From a virus, in the IMG/VR virus record IMGVR_UViG_3300031688_000022, positions 1 through 54,777 of that record: 54,777 nt of DNA. One strand, 5' to 3'. Below are positions 1 through 7,886 of the stretch, one piece after another. The notes under the pieces are model-generated. The model saw only the letters and a program-made list of their open reading frames with translations, was not told where the DNA came from and made no database searches. Position 1 is the stretch's first letter, and each line of letters opens with the position of its first letter. The position numbers were made by a program, and so were the translations under genes.

Positions 1-152
1 CCTGTATCAAAAGATATTTGACCACTCATATAAAGGGTCAAGTTAGATTGGTTAACCCATCACACTGGAGTGTAGTGTCCATGTTACCAACTGCACAATT
101 TAAGAAATTTAACGTTAACACGGTGTACGCCGACAGCAGGAAACAATTCTAA
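1..152 (+). CDS. C-terminal end of a tail/baseplate-region protein (5' truncated)
   Basis: An open frame (codons starting at base 3) enters from the left edge and stops with TAA at 150-152, giving the last 49 residues of a protein. The TAA overlaps the ATG of the tail tube-like gene (TAATG), so the two are translationally coupled. No domain can be recognised in so short a tail. Its position suggests a tail or baseplate protein, perhaps a gp48-like tube cap, but that is inference only. Confidence 0.6.
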   Translation, partial: CIKRYLTTHIKGQVRLVNPSHWSVVSMLPTAQFKKFNVNTVYADSRKQF

Positions 153-865
153 TGGCAAGTATAGACGAAATCAAATACAATTTTGACACTGGTGCAAGAG
201 CAAATATGTTCTCTGTATCCATTCATTGTCCCAAACTCTTTGGTACAGCCATTGACGCTCTTAGAGTAGAGACATGTTCTTTACCAGGCCGTAAACTCGA
301 AACCCAAGCTTGGTCTGAATATGGAATGACTAGAAATCTTCCAAACGGTGTAGTAACAGACGATGGTGGTGAAATGACAATGTCATTCATTTGTGATACA
401 TCTTTTGCAGATCGGTTCATCATTGAAGCATGGCAGAGTGAGATATACGGTGGTGCTGGAGTAGATGTTGAAAGGGGTAATAGTATACACCCTATTATGA
501 AGTTCTACAACGATTATATTGGAACAGTGCATATCAATACCTTAAGAAAGGATGATAAGACCTCACTGGAGTACACTATACATGAAGCATATCCAGTCTC
601 CTTTGAGAAGATGGAGTTATCTACTGAGTCTGCAGATATATTAAAATTTTCAGTGACATTCAATTTTAGAACATGGGAAAGCAAGTATGTTCCTGCACCT
701 AAGTTGTCTGCACTAAATAAAGGTAGAAGAGTATTAGATGCTCTTCAAGAAGGACTAAAAGTGGGTTCACGATTTAATAAGAAGTCAAAAAAATTCTTAG
801 ATAAGGTGAACAAACTAGACGGTACTGCCACAAGGTTACAAACACTCCTTGGTGGCAATGGTTAA
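152..865 (+). CDS. Tail tube / baseplate tube-initiator protein (gp19/gp54-like)
   Basis: A 237-residue protein with the look of the T4 tail-tube fold: a short N-terminal helix (IDEIKYNF), a beta-rich region with a 'SLPGRKLET' turn near residues 43-51, and a C-terminal strand ending near 'FNFRTWESKY'. A basic helical tail follows. In T4 phages this fold makes the inner tube (gp19) and its initiator (gp54). The length exceeds T4 gp19 (163 aa) and falls short of gp54 (320 aa), so which one it is stays open. It is followed 19 bp later by gp26 and then gp51, a baseplate-hub context that slightly favours the gp54 role. Confidence 0.65.
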   Translation: MASIDEIKYNFDTGARANMFSVSIHCPKLFGTAIDALRVETCSLPGRKLETQAWSEYGMTRNLPNGVVTDDGGEMTMSFICDTSFADRFIIEAWQSEIYGGAGVDVERGNSIHPIMKFYNDYIGTVHINTLRKDDKTSLEYTIHEAYPVSFEKMELSTESADILKFSVTFNFRTWESKYVPAPKLSALNKGRRVLDALQEGLKVGSRFNKKSKKFLDKVNKLDGTATRLQTLLGGNG

Positions 866-884
866 TTACAATATGGAGTAGATT

Positions 885-1589
885 ATGGGATTACCAATCC
901 AAAAAGCACCTAAGTTTAAGTGCGAATTAAGTGGAGGAAAGGTCGTTGAATACAGGCCATTTCTTGTTAAAGAACAGAAGTATTTATTGATTGCAAAAGA
1001 GAGTGAAGATAACTTAGAAATTCTCGAAGCAATTAAACAGTTGGTTACAGCAGTTACAGACGGAAAAGTAAATTCCGATGAACTACCAATATTTGATTTA
1101 GAGTATTTATTTTTACAGATACGAGCTAAGTCGGTAGGAGAATCGGTTACGATTTCTCTTTACTGCAGAGAGACGGATTGTAATGGAAGTGGTTCAACAA
1201 GTGTAGACTTGAGTACTGTGGAAGTTGCAGAAGCTGTTGTTGTTGATAACAGGTTTGAATTGAATGAGACACTAGGTGTTACTCTTCGATTCCCAACCAC
1301 TCGACAACTTGCTATGGTTGACCAAAAGAAAGATGATGGGGATAAGATAATTGAACTGTTGAAATTCGGAATTGAAAGCATCTATGATGAAGAATCCGTA
1401 TATGAAGCAAACGATATATCTGATACTGAGATAGTGGAGTTTATTGAAAACTTAACACTAGACCAGTTAGAATTGTTAAGTGGGTATTTTGAAAGTATCC
1501 CTACTATTCAAAAAGAAGTAGAGTTTAAATGTGACAGCTGTGGTCAACAACAGTCGTCAATACTGAAAGGACTAGCTAGTTTTTTTTAA
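885..1589 (+). CDS. 26: Baseplate hub assembly protein gp26-like
   Basis: A 234-residue protein matching the T4 gp26 family: N-terminal 'PKFKCELSGGKVVEYRPFLVKEQKYLLIA', a central acidic segment, and a C-terminal Cys-x2-Cys (CDSC) near residue 217. In T4, gp26 helps assemble the central baseplate hub and acts with gp51 and gp28. The ATG at 885 follows GGAG. The last sense codons are AGT TTT TTT before TAA, a T run that reads as a classical -1 slippery heptamer, so part of translation may continue into the gp51 frame (see 1580-1610). The family call comes from motif memory, not a search. Confidence 0.8.
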   Translation: MGLPIQKAPKFKCELSGGKVVEYRPFLVKEQKYLLIAKESEDNLEILEAIKQLVTAVTDGKVNSDELPIFDLEYLFLQIRAKSVGESVTISLYCRETDCNGSGSTSVDLSTVEVAEAVVVDNRFELNETLGVTLRFPTTRQLAMVDQKKDDGDKIIELLKFGIESIYDEESVYEANDISDTEIVEFIENLTLDQLELLSGYFESIPTIQKEVEFKCDSCGQQQSSILKGLASFF

Positions 1590-1610
1590 TAGCTCTTTCC
1601 CATGAAAGCT
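1580..1610 (+). promoter_or_regulatory. Putative -1 programmed frameshift site joining gp26 to gp51
   Basis: The gp26 frame reads AGT TTT TTT TAA, so T TTT TTT (1580-1586) is a canonical X XXY YYZ slippery heptamer directly before the stop. A bulged hairpin follows at 1591-1610: AG/CT plus CTTTC/GAAAG around a CCAT loop, four bases after the heptamer. After a -1 slip the frame runs open from 1586 straight into the gp51 coding sequence. No ribosome-binding site or ATG lies before the conserved start of gp51. The arrangement resembles the G/GT chaperone frameshift of lambda-like phages. Confidence 0.55.
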
Positions 1611-1612
1611 TG

Positions 1613-1774
1613 GTGAATTATTATAACACCAACTTCCAGTTAATGCAACATCATAAGTATTCATTAACAGAGTTGGATAATATGATGCCTTGGGAAAGAG
1701 AGATATATATGAGTCTTCTCCTACAATGGTTGGAAGAAGAAGCAGAACGACAGAAGGAACGGAATAGAACCTAG
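1613..1774 (+). CDS. 51: Baseplate hub assembly catalyst gp51-like (start uncertain)
   Basis: This frame encodes 'VNYYNTNFQLMQHHKYS', then 'MMPWEREIYMSLLLQW' and a charged tail, the pattern of the small T4 gp51 hub-assembly protein. Counted from GTG 1613 it has 53 residues. In-frame alternatives are TTG 1610 and ATG 1643, but the latter loses the conserved N-terminus. None has a convincing ribosome-binding site. The frame is open upstream to 1586, where a -1 shift in gp26 would enter it and make a fusion of about 296 residues. It sits between gp26 and the membrane/tape-measure genes. Confidence 0.7.
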   Translation: MNYYNTNFQLMQHHKYSLTELDNMMPWEREIYMSLLLQWLEEEAERQKERNRT

Positions 1775-1839
1775 ATTATGTGATACATTATGTTTTCGTG
1801 AAGTGATTTTATTAATTTTATTATATAGAGGATTAGAAA

Positions 1840-2223
1840 ATGACGGAAGAAAAAGAAGACCATTCGAGTAACGAAGTCGAGATAGACTTAGATAAGTACA
1901 TGGCACTTATCGAGAAACTGGATGAACAAGAAGATACAATTAAGGAGATGAAAGAGGATGCTATCAAGGCACGGAATCAGCTTGCTCCCCCTAAACGAAA
2001 GTTTATGGATTTGTTCTTAGACGATAATGACATTAATGAAAAGGCAATCATCGGGTTTATCTCGTTTTTCTTAATGACAGTATTTGGACTAACCGACTTA
2101 ATAACTGCGTTAGCATTTGATATGGACTTAAAGGTATCTGAGACTATCTACACATCATTCGTTGTAGTAACACTAGGTGCATTCGGAATATCAGAAGCTG
2201 GTAAAGCTTTTGGTGGAAAATAA
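1840..2223 (+). CDS. Small acidic coiled-coil protein with two membrane helices
   Basis: 127 residues. The first 60 are highly charged and predicted coiled coil ('LIEKLDEQEDTIKEMKEDA'). Two hydrophobic helices follow at roughly 68-88 and 98-118, and the end is Gly/Lys rich. The ATG follows AGAGGATTAG. It lies between gp51 and the tape-measure-like gene, so it probably belongs to the tail operon, perhaps as a membrane-penetrating tail component. A holin role is possible from topology, but the long charged N-terminus and the location argue against it. I do not recognise a family. Confidence 0.7.
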   Translation: MTEEKEDHSSNEVEIDLDKYMALIEKLDEQEDTIKEMKEDAIKARNQLAPPKRKFMDLFLDDNDINEKAIIGFISFFLMTVFGLTDLITALAFDMDLKVSETIYTSFVVVTLGAFGISEAGKAFGGK

Positions 2224-2236
2224 ATAAGAGAAAGAA

Positions 2237-4321
2237 ATGGCCACTTCGGAAGACAAAAGACTACAAGCTAAACGAGAAGCAGACTCTGCTAAAAATTTAG
2301 CAGCTGCAGCTAAGCAAAGGAAAGCAAACGAAGAAGTTACTGAGGCAACGAAACCCTTATCCAATTCATTAAAAAATCTTGTGGAGAAGATGGGGTCTAC
2401 TGATAAACAACTTCAAGTAACTGTTGCAGGATTGTTAGCAAATGGTAAGGAAAGTTTTAGTAGTGCCTTAGCTGCAAGGAAAGTAACGCAAGCTTGGAAG
2501 GCCATTAATAGTGACGGAGAGATGCAAAAGCAACAAGGTCTTAAAGCTCAAGCCAATGCAGCTATTGAAGCATCATTAGAGGCACAAGAAAAACTACTTC
2601 AAGATCAGAACACGGCCGTGATATCTGCACGTGAGTCTAATGTAGAACTTGCCCGTCTACTTGGAGAGGACAAAGAGATAAGAGATAGGGAACAGAAACT
2701 AGTAGATGGTGGACTCGATGTAGTCGAAGCAAGACTAATAACCGAAAAGGAACTAGGACAGAACCTACAAGAAATAACAACAAAAGAACAATCCATACGA
2801 GACTTGTCCAATAGTGAAATTGAAAAACAAGTTAAAATCACCGAAGAACATACGGCGAATCTAGAAAAAGCAACCGATGCTGAAAACATTAGACGTGAAA
2901 AACTTAATGACGACTTAGTTGAGACCTCCAAAAGTGGGGGGTTCGACAAATTCACAGGAAGTATAAAAACTCTGACTGGTGGACTAATTGATATTGCAAC
3001 TCCCCTTGACGCTGCAACGAAACAGTTTAATGCAATGAAGGATTTAGGTTCATCTATTGCTGATGGGTTCGGAAAACTAAAAGGTGCTACCACTGGTGCG
3101 TTCAACTCTCTTGTTGGTGGTGCTGAAAACCAAGAAGATGCAAATGATTCTCTTGTAGAGTCTACCGATGAATCTACTAAAGGTATGATGAAGAATGCAG
3201 TCATACAGAGTTCAATCGGAGGGAAGTTAACTAAAATGTTAGCTGGTTTAACATTAGGCCTGGTCATGGTAATGGCAGGAATACTCCTACCCCTTATTGC
3301 TATTGGAGCTGCATTCTTTCTCATCAAAGAAGCATTAGAAAGATTTGAATTTGCAGGTGTTGGTGCTGGAATTAAACAGGGTTTTAAATCTATCGGTACA
3401 ATGTTAAAGAGCTCAGGAAAGTTAATCAGTAGTGGTATGGCAACAGTCAGAAAAGGATTGGGACTTAAACCGAAGAATGCAGTACCGAAAGTAACAGACC
3501 CTACAAAACCAAAAGTACAACTACGTCAACCAAAAGGGGCAATAGACCCTAAGACTGGTAAGGCCATTGGCGGTCAGTTTATAAAAGAAGGTGATGGAGT
3601 CATCAAGGAAGTGGCTAAGGTTGCAACCAAATCTTCAGGGTTCTTTGGTGGTCTCAAGGCATTAGCAAAAGGTGTTGTTAAGAAACTTCCTATAATCGGG
3701 GCAGCCGTAGAAACTGGTATGGATGGATTTGATCAGTTTGATAAGATGGGTGACCTAGAAGAAGCTCGTAAAAACGGAACTCTAATGAAGAAGGATGACA
3801 AGACTGGTGAAGAACGTGAGTACACGGATGAAGAGTTCGAAGGATTAAAGAGTGCATTTAAAGCAAACTTAGCTGGTTCAGTTGGTAAAGGTACTGGTGC
3901 ATTAGCAGGTGCAACAACTGGAGCTGCAGCTGGAGCTGCATTGGGTAGTGTTGTCCCAGTTGTTGGAACCTTTATTGGTGGAATACTGGGAGCAGTCATC
4001 GGTGGATATCTAGGTGGAAAAGCAGGAGATGCTATTGCTACTGGGTCAGCTGAAATGATTATGGATGGTGAGGGTAACTCTCAAAAGATTCTAGATGATG
4101 CAGCTGCAAGTATTAAGAAGGTTGACCCCAACTCTGCAAAAGCTCTTGCCGATGGACAAGTTAATCTAGATGATCAGAAGCAGACTGCTACTCAAGTTGC
4201 CATGGCCAACACATCCAACGTGATCTCTCAGGATAGTAATTCGACTGTGATACAAAGTTACTCACAGAAGGCAAGTGATGGTGGTTCAACTGTAAATCTA
4301 TTGAACCCTATTCTTACTTAA
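2237..4321 (+). CDS. Tail tape-measure-like protein
   Basis: 694 residues. A long alpha-helical, Ala/Lys/Glu-rich N-terminal half (to about 240) is followed by a hydrophobic helix at about 335-365 ('LTLGLVMVMAGILLPLIAIG'). A basic linker comes next, then a Gly/Ala-zipper hydrophobic stretch near 550-600 ('GTGALAGATTGAAAGAALG'). This helix-then-membrane pattern, at the end of the tail operon, is that of tape-measure proteins, which set tail length and enter the host envelope. T4 gp29 (590 aa) is the functional counterpart, but I cannot show homology. Its stop overlaps the end of the convergent minus-strand gene at 4318-4321. Confidence 0.65.
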   Translation: MATSEDKRLQAKREADSAKNLAAAAKQRKANEEVTEATKPLSNSLKNLVEKMGSTDKQLQVTVAGLLANGKESFSSALAARKVTQAWKAINSDGEMQKQQGLKAQANAAIEASLEAQEKLLQDQNTAVISARESNVELARLLGEDKEIRDREQKLVDGGLDVVEARLITEKELGQNLQEITTKEQSIRDLSNSEIEKQVKITEEHTANLEKATDAENIRREKLNDDLVETSKSGGFDKFTGSIKTLTGGLIDIATPLDAATKQFNAMKDLGSSIADGFGKLKGATTGAFNSLVGGAENQEDANDSLVESTDESTKGMMKNAVIQSSIGGKLTKMLAGLTLGLVMVMAGILLPLIAIGAAFFLIKEALERFEFAGVGAGIKQGFKSIGTMLKSSGKLISSGMATVRKGLGLKPKNAVPKVTDPTKPKVQLRQPKGAIDPKTGKAIGGQFIKEGDGVIKEVAKVATKSSGFFGGLKALAKGVVKKLPIIGAAVETGMDGFDQFDKMGDLEEARKNGTLMKKDDKTGEEREYTDEEFEGLKSAFKANLAGSVGKGTGALAGATTGAAAGAALGSVVPVVGTFIGGILGAVIGGYLGGKAGDAIATGSAEMIMDGEGNSQKILDDAAASIKKVDPNSAKALADGQVNLDDQKQTATQVAMANTSNVISQDSNSTVIQSYSQKASDGGSTVNLLNPILT

Positions 4322-4533
4322 CAGTCGGTATGTCGTAAGACATCTAACTTAAGACTTGTCTTCCTATCGTATTTTGTTTTGTCCGAATGGACTTGTGATT
4401 TAGAATGAGGTGGAGTCACCTTTCTAGTTTTAACTTCAATTTTTTTGCCAAAGATCGTATCCCAGTTATCTGTATAACCAGTTCCCGATTCGGGTCTCCT
4501 CTTGGAACCCTTTCCACCATGTGTTGAACTCAT
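4318..4533 (-). CDS. Conserved small phage protein with KGSxRRP/NWDxIFG motif
   Basis: 71 residues with 'GGKGSKRRP' near the start and 'DNWDTIFGKK' at about 24-33. This pair of motifs recurs in small proteins of many phages; the function is unknown to me. It is last in the minus-strand operon and converges on the tape-measure gene with a 4-base overlap. The gene order (bS21, then this) fits an early/middle expressed accessory protein. Confidence 0.65.
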   Translation of the reverse strand: MSSTHGGKGSKRRPESGTGYTDNWDTIFGKKIEVKTRKVTPPHSKSQVHSDKTKYDRKTSLKLDVLRHTDC

Positions 4534-4535
4534 GA

Positions 4536-4775
4536 TTATCTAGCACCTCTTCTCCGTACTGGTTGCAATCTTTTCTTTGCTTCCAATTTCTTTGTTCTCT
4601 TTAACTGTTGATTCTTTTGATTCTTCACAGCATTAGGTTTATCAAAAAACTGTCGTTCTCTAACCTCTTGAACAATACCTGCGTTGTCACACTCCTTCTT
4701 GAACCTGCGTATAAGTTGATCAAACCCCTCTACGTTTCGATTCTTCGGATTTACTTTTGGTGTTACATTCGGCAT
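4536..4775 (-). CDS. rpsU: Ribosomal protein bS21 (phage-encoded)
   Basis: 79 residues with the bS21 signature: 'FDQLIRRFKKECDNAGIVQEVRERQFFDKP' across 19-48, followed by a Lys/Arg-rich C-terminal helix. Bacterial bS21 (about 70 aa) sits on the 30S platform next to the anti-Shine-Dalgarno end of 16S rRNA and helps initiation. Phage copies, known from marine myophages including Pelagibacter phage HTVC008M, are thought to exchange into host ribosomes and bias them to phage messages. The N-terminus carries an extra 'PKVNPKNRNV' segment. The start overlaps the upstream gene by 13 bp. Confidence 0.93.
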   Translation of the reverse strand: MPNVTPKVNPKNRNVEGFDQLIRRFKKECDNAGIVQEVRERQFFDKPNAVKNQKNQQLKRTKKLEAKKRLQPVRRRGAR

Positions 4776-4945
4776 AATTTTCTACTGGTTAAATTCTTAA
4801 ATAAGTGAAGAGTTGCCCCACGCCTTACAGCATTCCCGCTCTCTTCCGACCAATCCGCTAGTTTGCTATTGACCTTTCCCTTACTGAGTACCCCCTTTTT
4901 ATCCACGGTCTCAGTGAATGTCTCAACTATATCAATCTTATTCAT
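4763..4945 (-). CDS. Hypothetical small protein upstream of bS21
   Basis: 60 residues, starting 'MNKIDIVETFTETVDKKGVLSKGKVNSKLADW', mostly helical and polar. It resembles the start of a small DNA-binding or helix-turn-helix protein, but too little is present to assign a family. Its end overlaps the bS21 start by 13 bp, so the two are probably co-translated. It is separated by 35 bp from gp32 upstream. Confidence 0.5.
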   Translation of the reverse strand: MNKIDIVETFTETVDKKGVLSKGKVNSKLADWSEESGNAVRRGATLHLFKNLTSRKLCRM

Positions 4946-4980
4946 AATGTATATTGAGACATCCCAAACAGAACCTAGTC

Positions 4981-5871
4981 CTAACTTTCGTTAGCTAGGT
5001 TCTTAAAGTAATCCATTGCGTCATCTTCTTCCACTTGGGGAGTAGATTCTGCAGCTTGCATTACTGGTTCACTTGCAACAGTTTCAGTTACAACATTAGC
5101 CCAAGGAACTTCTTCCAAGTCTTCTGCTACACTTTCTGCTGTTGAAGTCGATACACTACCTATAACTCTTTCGAATTTCTCTTTGAGTTCCTCGTAAGTT
5201 TTAAACTCACTAGGGGCAATGACACTCGACAACGAATGCACTTGACTAAACGTACTGTTTAGTTTTGCTTCGTCAGCAAACAATGGTGCTGGATTTTCGA
5301 ACTCTGATTTATCATAGTTCCAGTATCCGTCAACTTTTCTGATCTTAATCTTAAAGTTTGCACCTTCTTCTCTTAGATCAAAAGGGTTGATTGCTTTCTC
5401 GTCTGCAAATGCAGGGGAGATTGCTTCCTTCAGAGCTTCAAAGATTTTTTTACCAAAACGGTATTTAAATACCTTCCCTTCGTTATCGGGGTTCTTAGGG
5501 TCTGATATAACATAGACATTAGAAACATAATGCAGTCTGCGTTTTTGTTTCCTTGCAATCTCTTTGTTTGCTTCAATCCCAGTATTCCACAACGTAGAGT
5601 TGTACTCAGAGACAGGGTCTTGTTTATTAAGAGTCGTTAAAGACTTCTCAATATACCATCCGCCTGGCCCTTGAAAACCGTGGTCGAAGTAAGATACCCA
5701 TGGCATCTCTTCACCCTCGGGGGTCGGTAAGAAACGAACCACTGCATAGCCGTTACCAGTTTTATCTAGTTCGGGTTTCCACAACGTATCGTCATTAAAG
5801 GATTTTTTTTCACCACCTGTTGGTGAAGCAGTTTCCATGGCTGCTCTTAGTTTATCTAAACTACTACTCAT
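4981..5871 (-). CDS. 32: Single-stranded DNA-binding protein gp32
   Basis: 296 residues (T4 gp32: 301). Seen in order: an N-terminal cooperativity segment 'SLDKLRAAMETA', the OB-fold core with 'YAVVRFLPTPEGEEMPWVSYF' near 44-64 and 'HYVSNVYVISDPKNPDNEGKVF' near 114-135, and an acidic C-terminal tail ending 'EEDDAMDYFKNL'. gp32 coats ssDNA during replication and recombination and recruits gp59 and the polymerase through its tail. The protein has no cysteine, so the His-Cys3 zinc site of T4 gp32 is absent and replaced by a Gly-rich loop. Its leader carries a tandem AU-rich repeat (5891-5914), suggesting autoregulation. Confidence 0.95.
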   Translation of the reverse strand: MSSSLDKLRAAMETASPTGGEKKSFNDDTLWKPELDKTGNGYAVVRFLPTPEGEEMPWVSYFDHGFQGPGGWYIEKSLTTLNKQDPVSEYNSTLWNTGIEANKEIARKQKRRLHYVSNVYVISDPKNPDNEGKVFKYRFGKKIFEALKEAISPAFADEKAINPFDLREEGANFKIKIRKVDGYWNYDKSEFENPAPLFADEAKLNSTFSQVHSLSSVIAPSEFKTYEELKEKFERVIGSVSTSTAESVAEDLEEVPWANVVTETVASEPVMQAAESTPQVEEDDAMDYFKNLANES

Positions 5872-5890
5872 TGTATTCTCCTATTGTATT

Positions 5891-5914
5891 AACAATTTTA
5901 TTAACAATTTTATT
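5891..5914 (-). promoter_or_regulatory. 32: Tandem AU-rich repeat in the gp32 mRNA leader (putative autoregulatory operator)
   Basis: On the minus strand AATAAAATTGTT is repeated exactly twice, head to tail, just before the AGGAG ribosome-binding site and ATG of gp32. T4 gp32 represses its own translation by coating an unstructured AU-rich repeat in the same place. The match is in position and character, not in exact sequence. Confidence 0.5.
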
Positions 5915-5926
5915 AAAGACTGTTCC

Positions 5927-6649
5927 TTAAAACAATCCATCTTCATCTCCCAGCCAGTCTTGACCGAGAATCCATTCCTTACTACTTTCGTAATAAGGTA
6001 GTTCATTATACTTTATTTCGTCCTCTTTGTCTAGAGGGTTTCTAAAGTATACTGAACCTTTTCCATAGTACCATTCTAATAGTGCTATGAACTGACTCCT
6101 TTGTGCAGTAAGCACTCTAGAGTCGGTATTGTATTTATGCAAATAGTTCTCACTACCTTCATAAGTATTTTCATATGAGTCACCTTCCAGTGCATCAAAT
6201 CCAATTAAATTAATCTTCTCATACCCCTGCATCATTGCATATCCCAAAGCAGACATTCCTGTAAACAGGTTCTTCAGTTCGGGATAGTTGTATGTTACTA
6301 TAAGTTCGGGTCGTGTTAATCCTAAAATTTGTGTTGCACCAATCTCCCCTTGAATGATGAAGTGGGTATCTGACTCCACTTTCGTCACAGTAACATCAGG
6401 CAAAGTCATTGATAACATTTCCATCATCTCCATCGGTATGGGGTCGATGTCTGCAAATGCTACAAGGTTTCCTAAGTAGTAACCCGACTCTACGATCTCT
6501 TGTTGCATTGGCATATCAACTGCAAACAAAATATCACAACACTTAGTGTCACGATACACTGCATTACAACCCCACACTTCATGACCAATCTCCGTGAGAT
6601 CAATGTCTTTTCGTGAAGGGCCGTTTCCTACTATTGTTACTTCGAGCAT
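5927..6649 (-). CDS. DUF115/MptE-like Rossmann-fold protein
   Basis: 240 residues beginning 'VTIVGNGPSRKDIDL' (3-17), then 'WGCNAVYRD' near 26-34, and later 'INLIGFDAL' near 149-157. This is the layout of the DUF115 / 6-hydroxymethylpterin pyrophosphokinase MptE-like and related glycosyltransferase-like Rossmann folds seen in marine phages. A role in modifying a glycan or nucleotide is possible; the substrate is unknown. Its start overlaps the end of gp59 by 13 bp. Confidence 0.6.
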   Translation of the reverse strand: MLEVTIVGNGPSRKDIDLTEIGHEVWGCNAVYRDTKCCDILFAVDMPMQQEIVESGYYLGNLVAFADIDPIPMEMMEMLSMTLPDVTVTKVESDTHFIIQGEIGATQILGLTRPELIVTYNYPELKNLFTGMSALGYAMMQGYEKINLIGFDALEGDSYENTYEGSENYLHKYNTDSRVLTAQRSQFIALLEWYYGKGSVYFRNPLDKEDEIKYNELPYYESSKEWILGQDWLGDEDGLF

Positions 6650-7227
6650 AATTCTATAAGTTTCGTTTTAAATTTTAAGTGGTCATAAGATATGAAAGAC
6701 TTGTACTTGTTTATCTTAATGTGTGCTTCGGGGTACACTACCTGTTCCTGTATACGTCCCTTCCAGTCTTTGGTGAACCCAATGATCTCATCCATGATAC
6801 AGATCGTCTCTATAGACACACTCTTTGCAAGATACGACTTAAGTAGGATAGGGTGTTGTCCACCTTTAACCTCTAAGACTTTGTTGATATCTTTCTTTGC
6901 GAGTAAGTCCGACACTTCTGTTTCAAACATATATGTAAGTTTCTGATTCCGTTTCTTCCACTCTTTATATGTCTTGACACACTCATCGTCTAACAGATCA
7001 CCTGCCCAACTATCTTTCTGAGATAGGTTAGCAATGTAAAAATCTTGAAGTTCTTGTTTGTGAATTTTGAACAACTTACCGAAATGGTATTTGTCCTTTC
7101 GTTTTAGAAAAGAGTTGATGTCTGATTTAACCTTACCATTATACTTTACGAAATCGTAATCCTTGGAATAGAAGTGTAACTTAATTCCTAGATACAATGT
7201 GTAAGCATCATAACCTTCTCTACTGGT
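6637..7227 (-). CDS. 59: Helicase loader gp59
   Basis: 196 residues from ATG 7227, chosen because AAGGA lies just upstream; an in-frame ATG at 7257 would add 10 residues. The N-terminus 'REGYDAYTLYLGIKLHF' and 'YDFVKYNGKV' match the HMG-like first domain of T4 gp59 (217 aa), followed by an all-helical second domain. gp59 binds forked DNA and gp32 and loads the gp41 helicase. The start overlaps the end of mazG by 8 bp, placing it in one replication operon with gp32 downstream. Confidence 0.85.
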   Translation of the reverse strand, partial: TSREGYDAYTLYLGIKLHFYSKDYDFVKYNGKVKSDINSFLKRKDKYHFGKLFKIHKQELQDFYIANLSQKDSWAGDLLDDECVKTYKEWKKRNQKLTYMFETEVSDLLAKKDINKVLEVKGGQHPILLKSYLAKSVSIETICIMDEIIGFTKDWKGRIQEQVVYPEAHIKINKYKSFISYDHLKFKTKLIELCSK

Positions 7228-7573
7228 CATCCGTTTCCTTGACGAATACTCCGTCAATCATACGACCTTTACGATCTTTAATATCGTTGTATGCAACCTC
7301 TAAACAATGCTCCATAGATAGACCATTCCTTACTGCAATGTTTATCAGTACTACCATGATGTCTCCGATGTCGTCTGCAATATCTTTGTTCTTGCAAATG
7401 TTATCTGACAACTCACCACATTCCTGTATGAGTTTCATGAACTGATCTTTGTCTGTTGCACCCTCGATCAGATTCCTGTCTTGATGCCACTGACTTACTT
7501 TTGCAATAAGTTGTGGTAGTCTTGAATCGTAATCTGTTGCCCTATGCCCAACTGATAATTTGTCTTTATACAT
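7220..7573 (-). CDS. mazG: MazG-like nucleotide pyrophosphohydrolase
   Basis: 117 residues with the all-alpha NTP-PPase metal motif: 'LIQECGELSDNI' at about 48-59, and 'DDIGDIMVVLINIA' at about 67-80. MazG-type enzymes hydrolyse NTPs or (d)NTPs to monophosphates; marine phages often carry one, proposed to alter host nucleotide or alarmone pools. The enzyme is short (single domain). Start and upstream stop share TAATG at 7573, and the end overlaps the gp59 start. Confidence 0.85.
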   Translation of the reverse strand: MYKDKLSVGHRATDYDSRLPQLIAKVSQWHQDRNLIEGATDKDQFMKLIQECGELSDNICKNKDIADDIGDIMVVLINIAVRNGLSMEHCLEVAYNDIKDRKGRMIDGVFVKETDDQ

Positions 7574-7875
7574 TAAATAATAATCTTCTTTTCAGGTGGG
7601 GTTGCGATTACTGGAGCTCCATTAACTGCTTGGTTATGTGCTTCTGCAACCTGTGGGTTTGTTGGAATAACAAATACATAAGATGCAAATGTTACTTCTG
7701 TTGGATTGAGATCACCTGTTACGGCAATTCCTCTTGCAAATCCCATCCCACCTTCGGGAGTACTTACAATCATTTTTGGGTTGGTAAGTGTAATACTAGT
7801 CGGAGAGATATCTTTATATTCTCCAACGTACTCGCCACTCACTGTTACTACTGATACTATATCACCTTTTTTCAT
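7573..7875 (-). CDS. Conserved small beta-barrel-like phage protein
   Basis: 100 residues. The first 40 ('KKGDIVSVVTVSGEYVGEYKDISPTSITLTNP') have the strand-turn pattern of an SH3/Sm-like barrel; the C-terminus is Pro-rich. Proteins of this type are common in marine T4-like phages, with no known function. An RNA-binding Sm-like role is only a guess from the fold pattern. Coupled to mazG by TAATG. Confidence 0.65.
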   Translation of the reverse strand: MKKGDIVSVVTVSGEYVGEYKDISPTSITLTNPKMIVSTPEGGMGFARGIAVTGDLNPTEVTFASYVFVIPTNPQVAEAHNQAVNGAPVIATPPEKKIII

Positions 7876-7886
7876 AATTTTTCCTG

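Noticed and set aside
2605-3327. A 240-codon minus-strand frame within the tape-measure gene
   Set aside because: Ser/Phe-rich antisense shadow of a long + strand gene; no ribosome-binding site.
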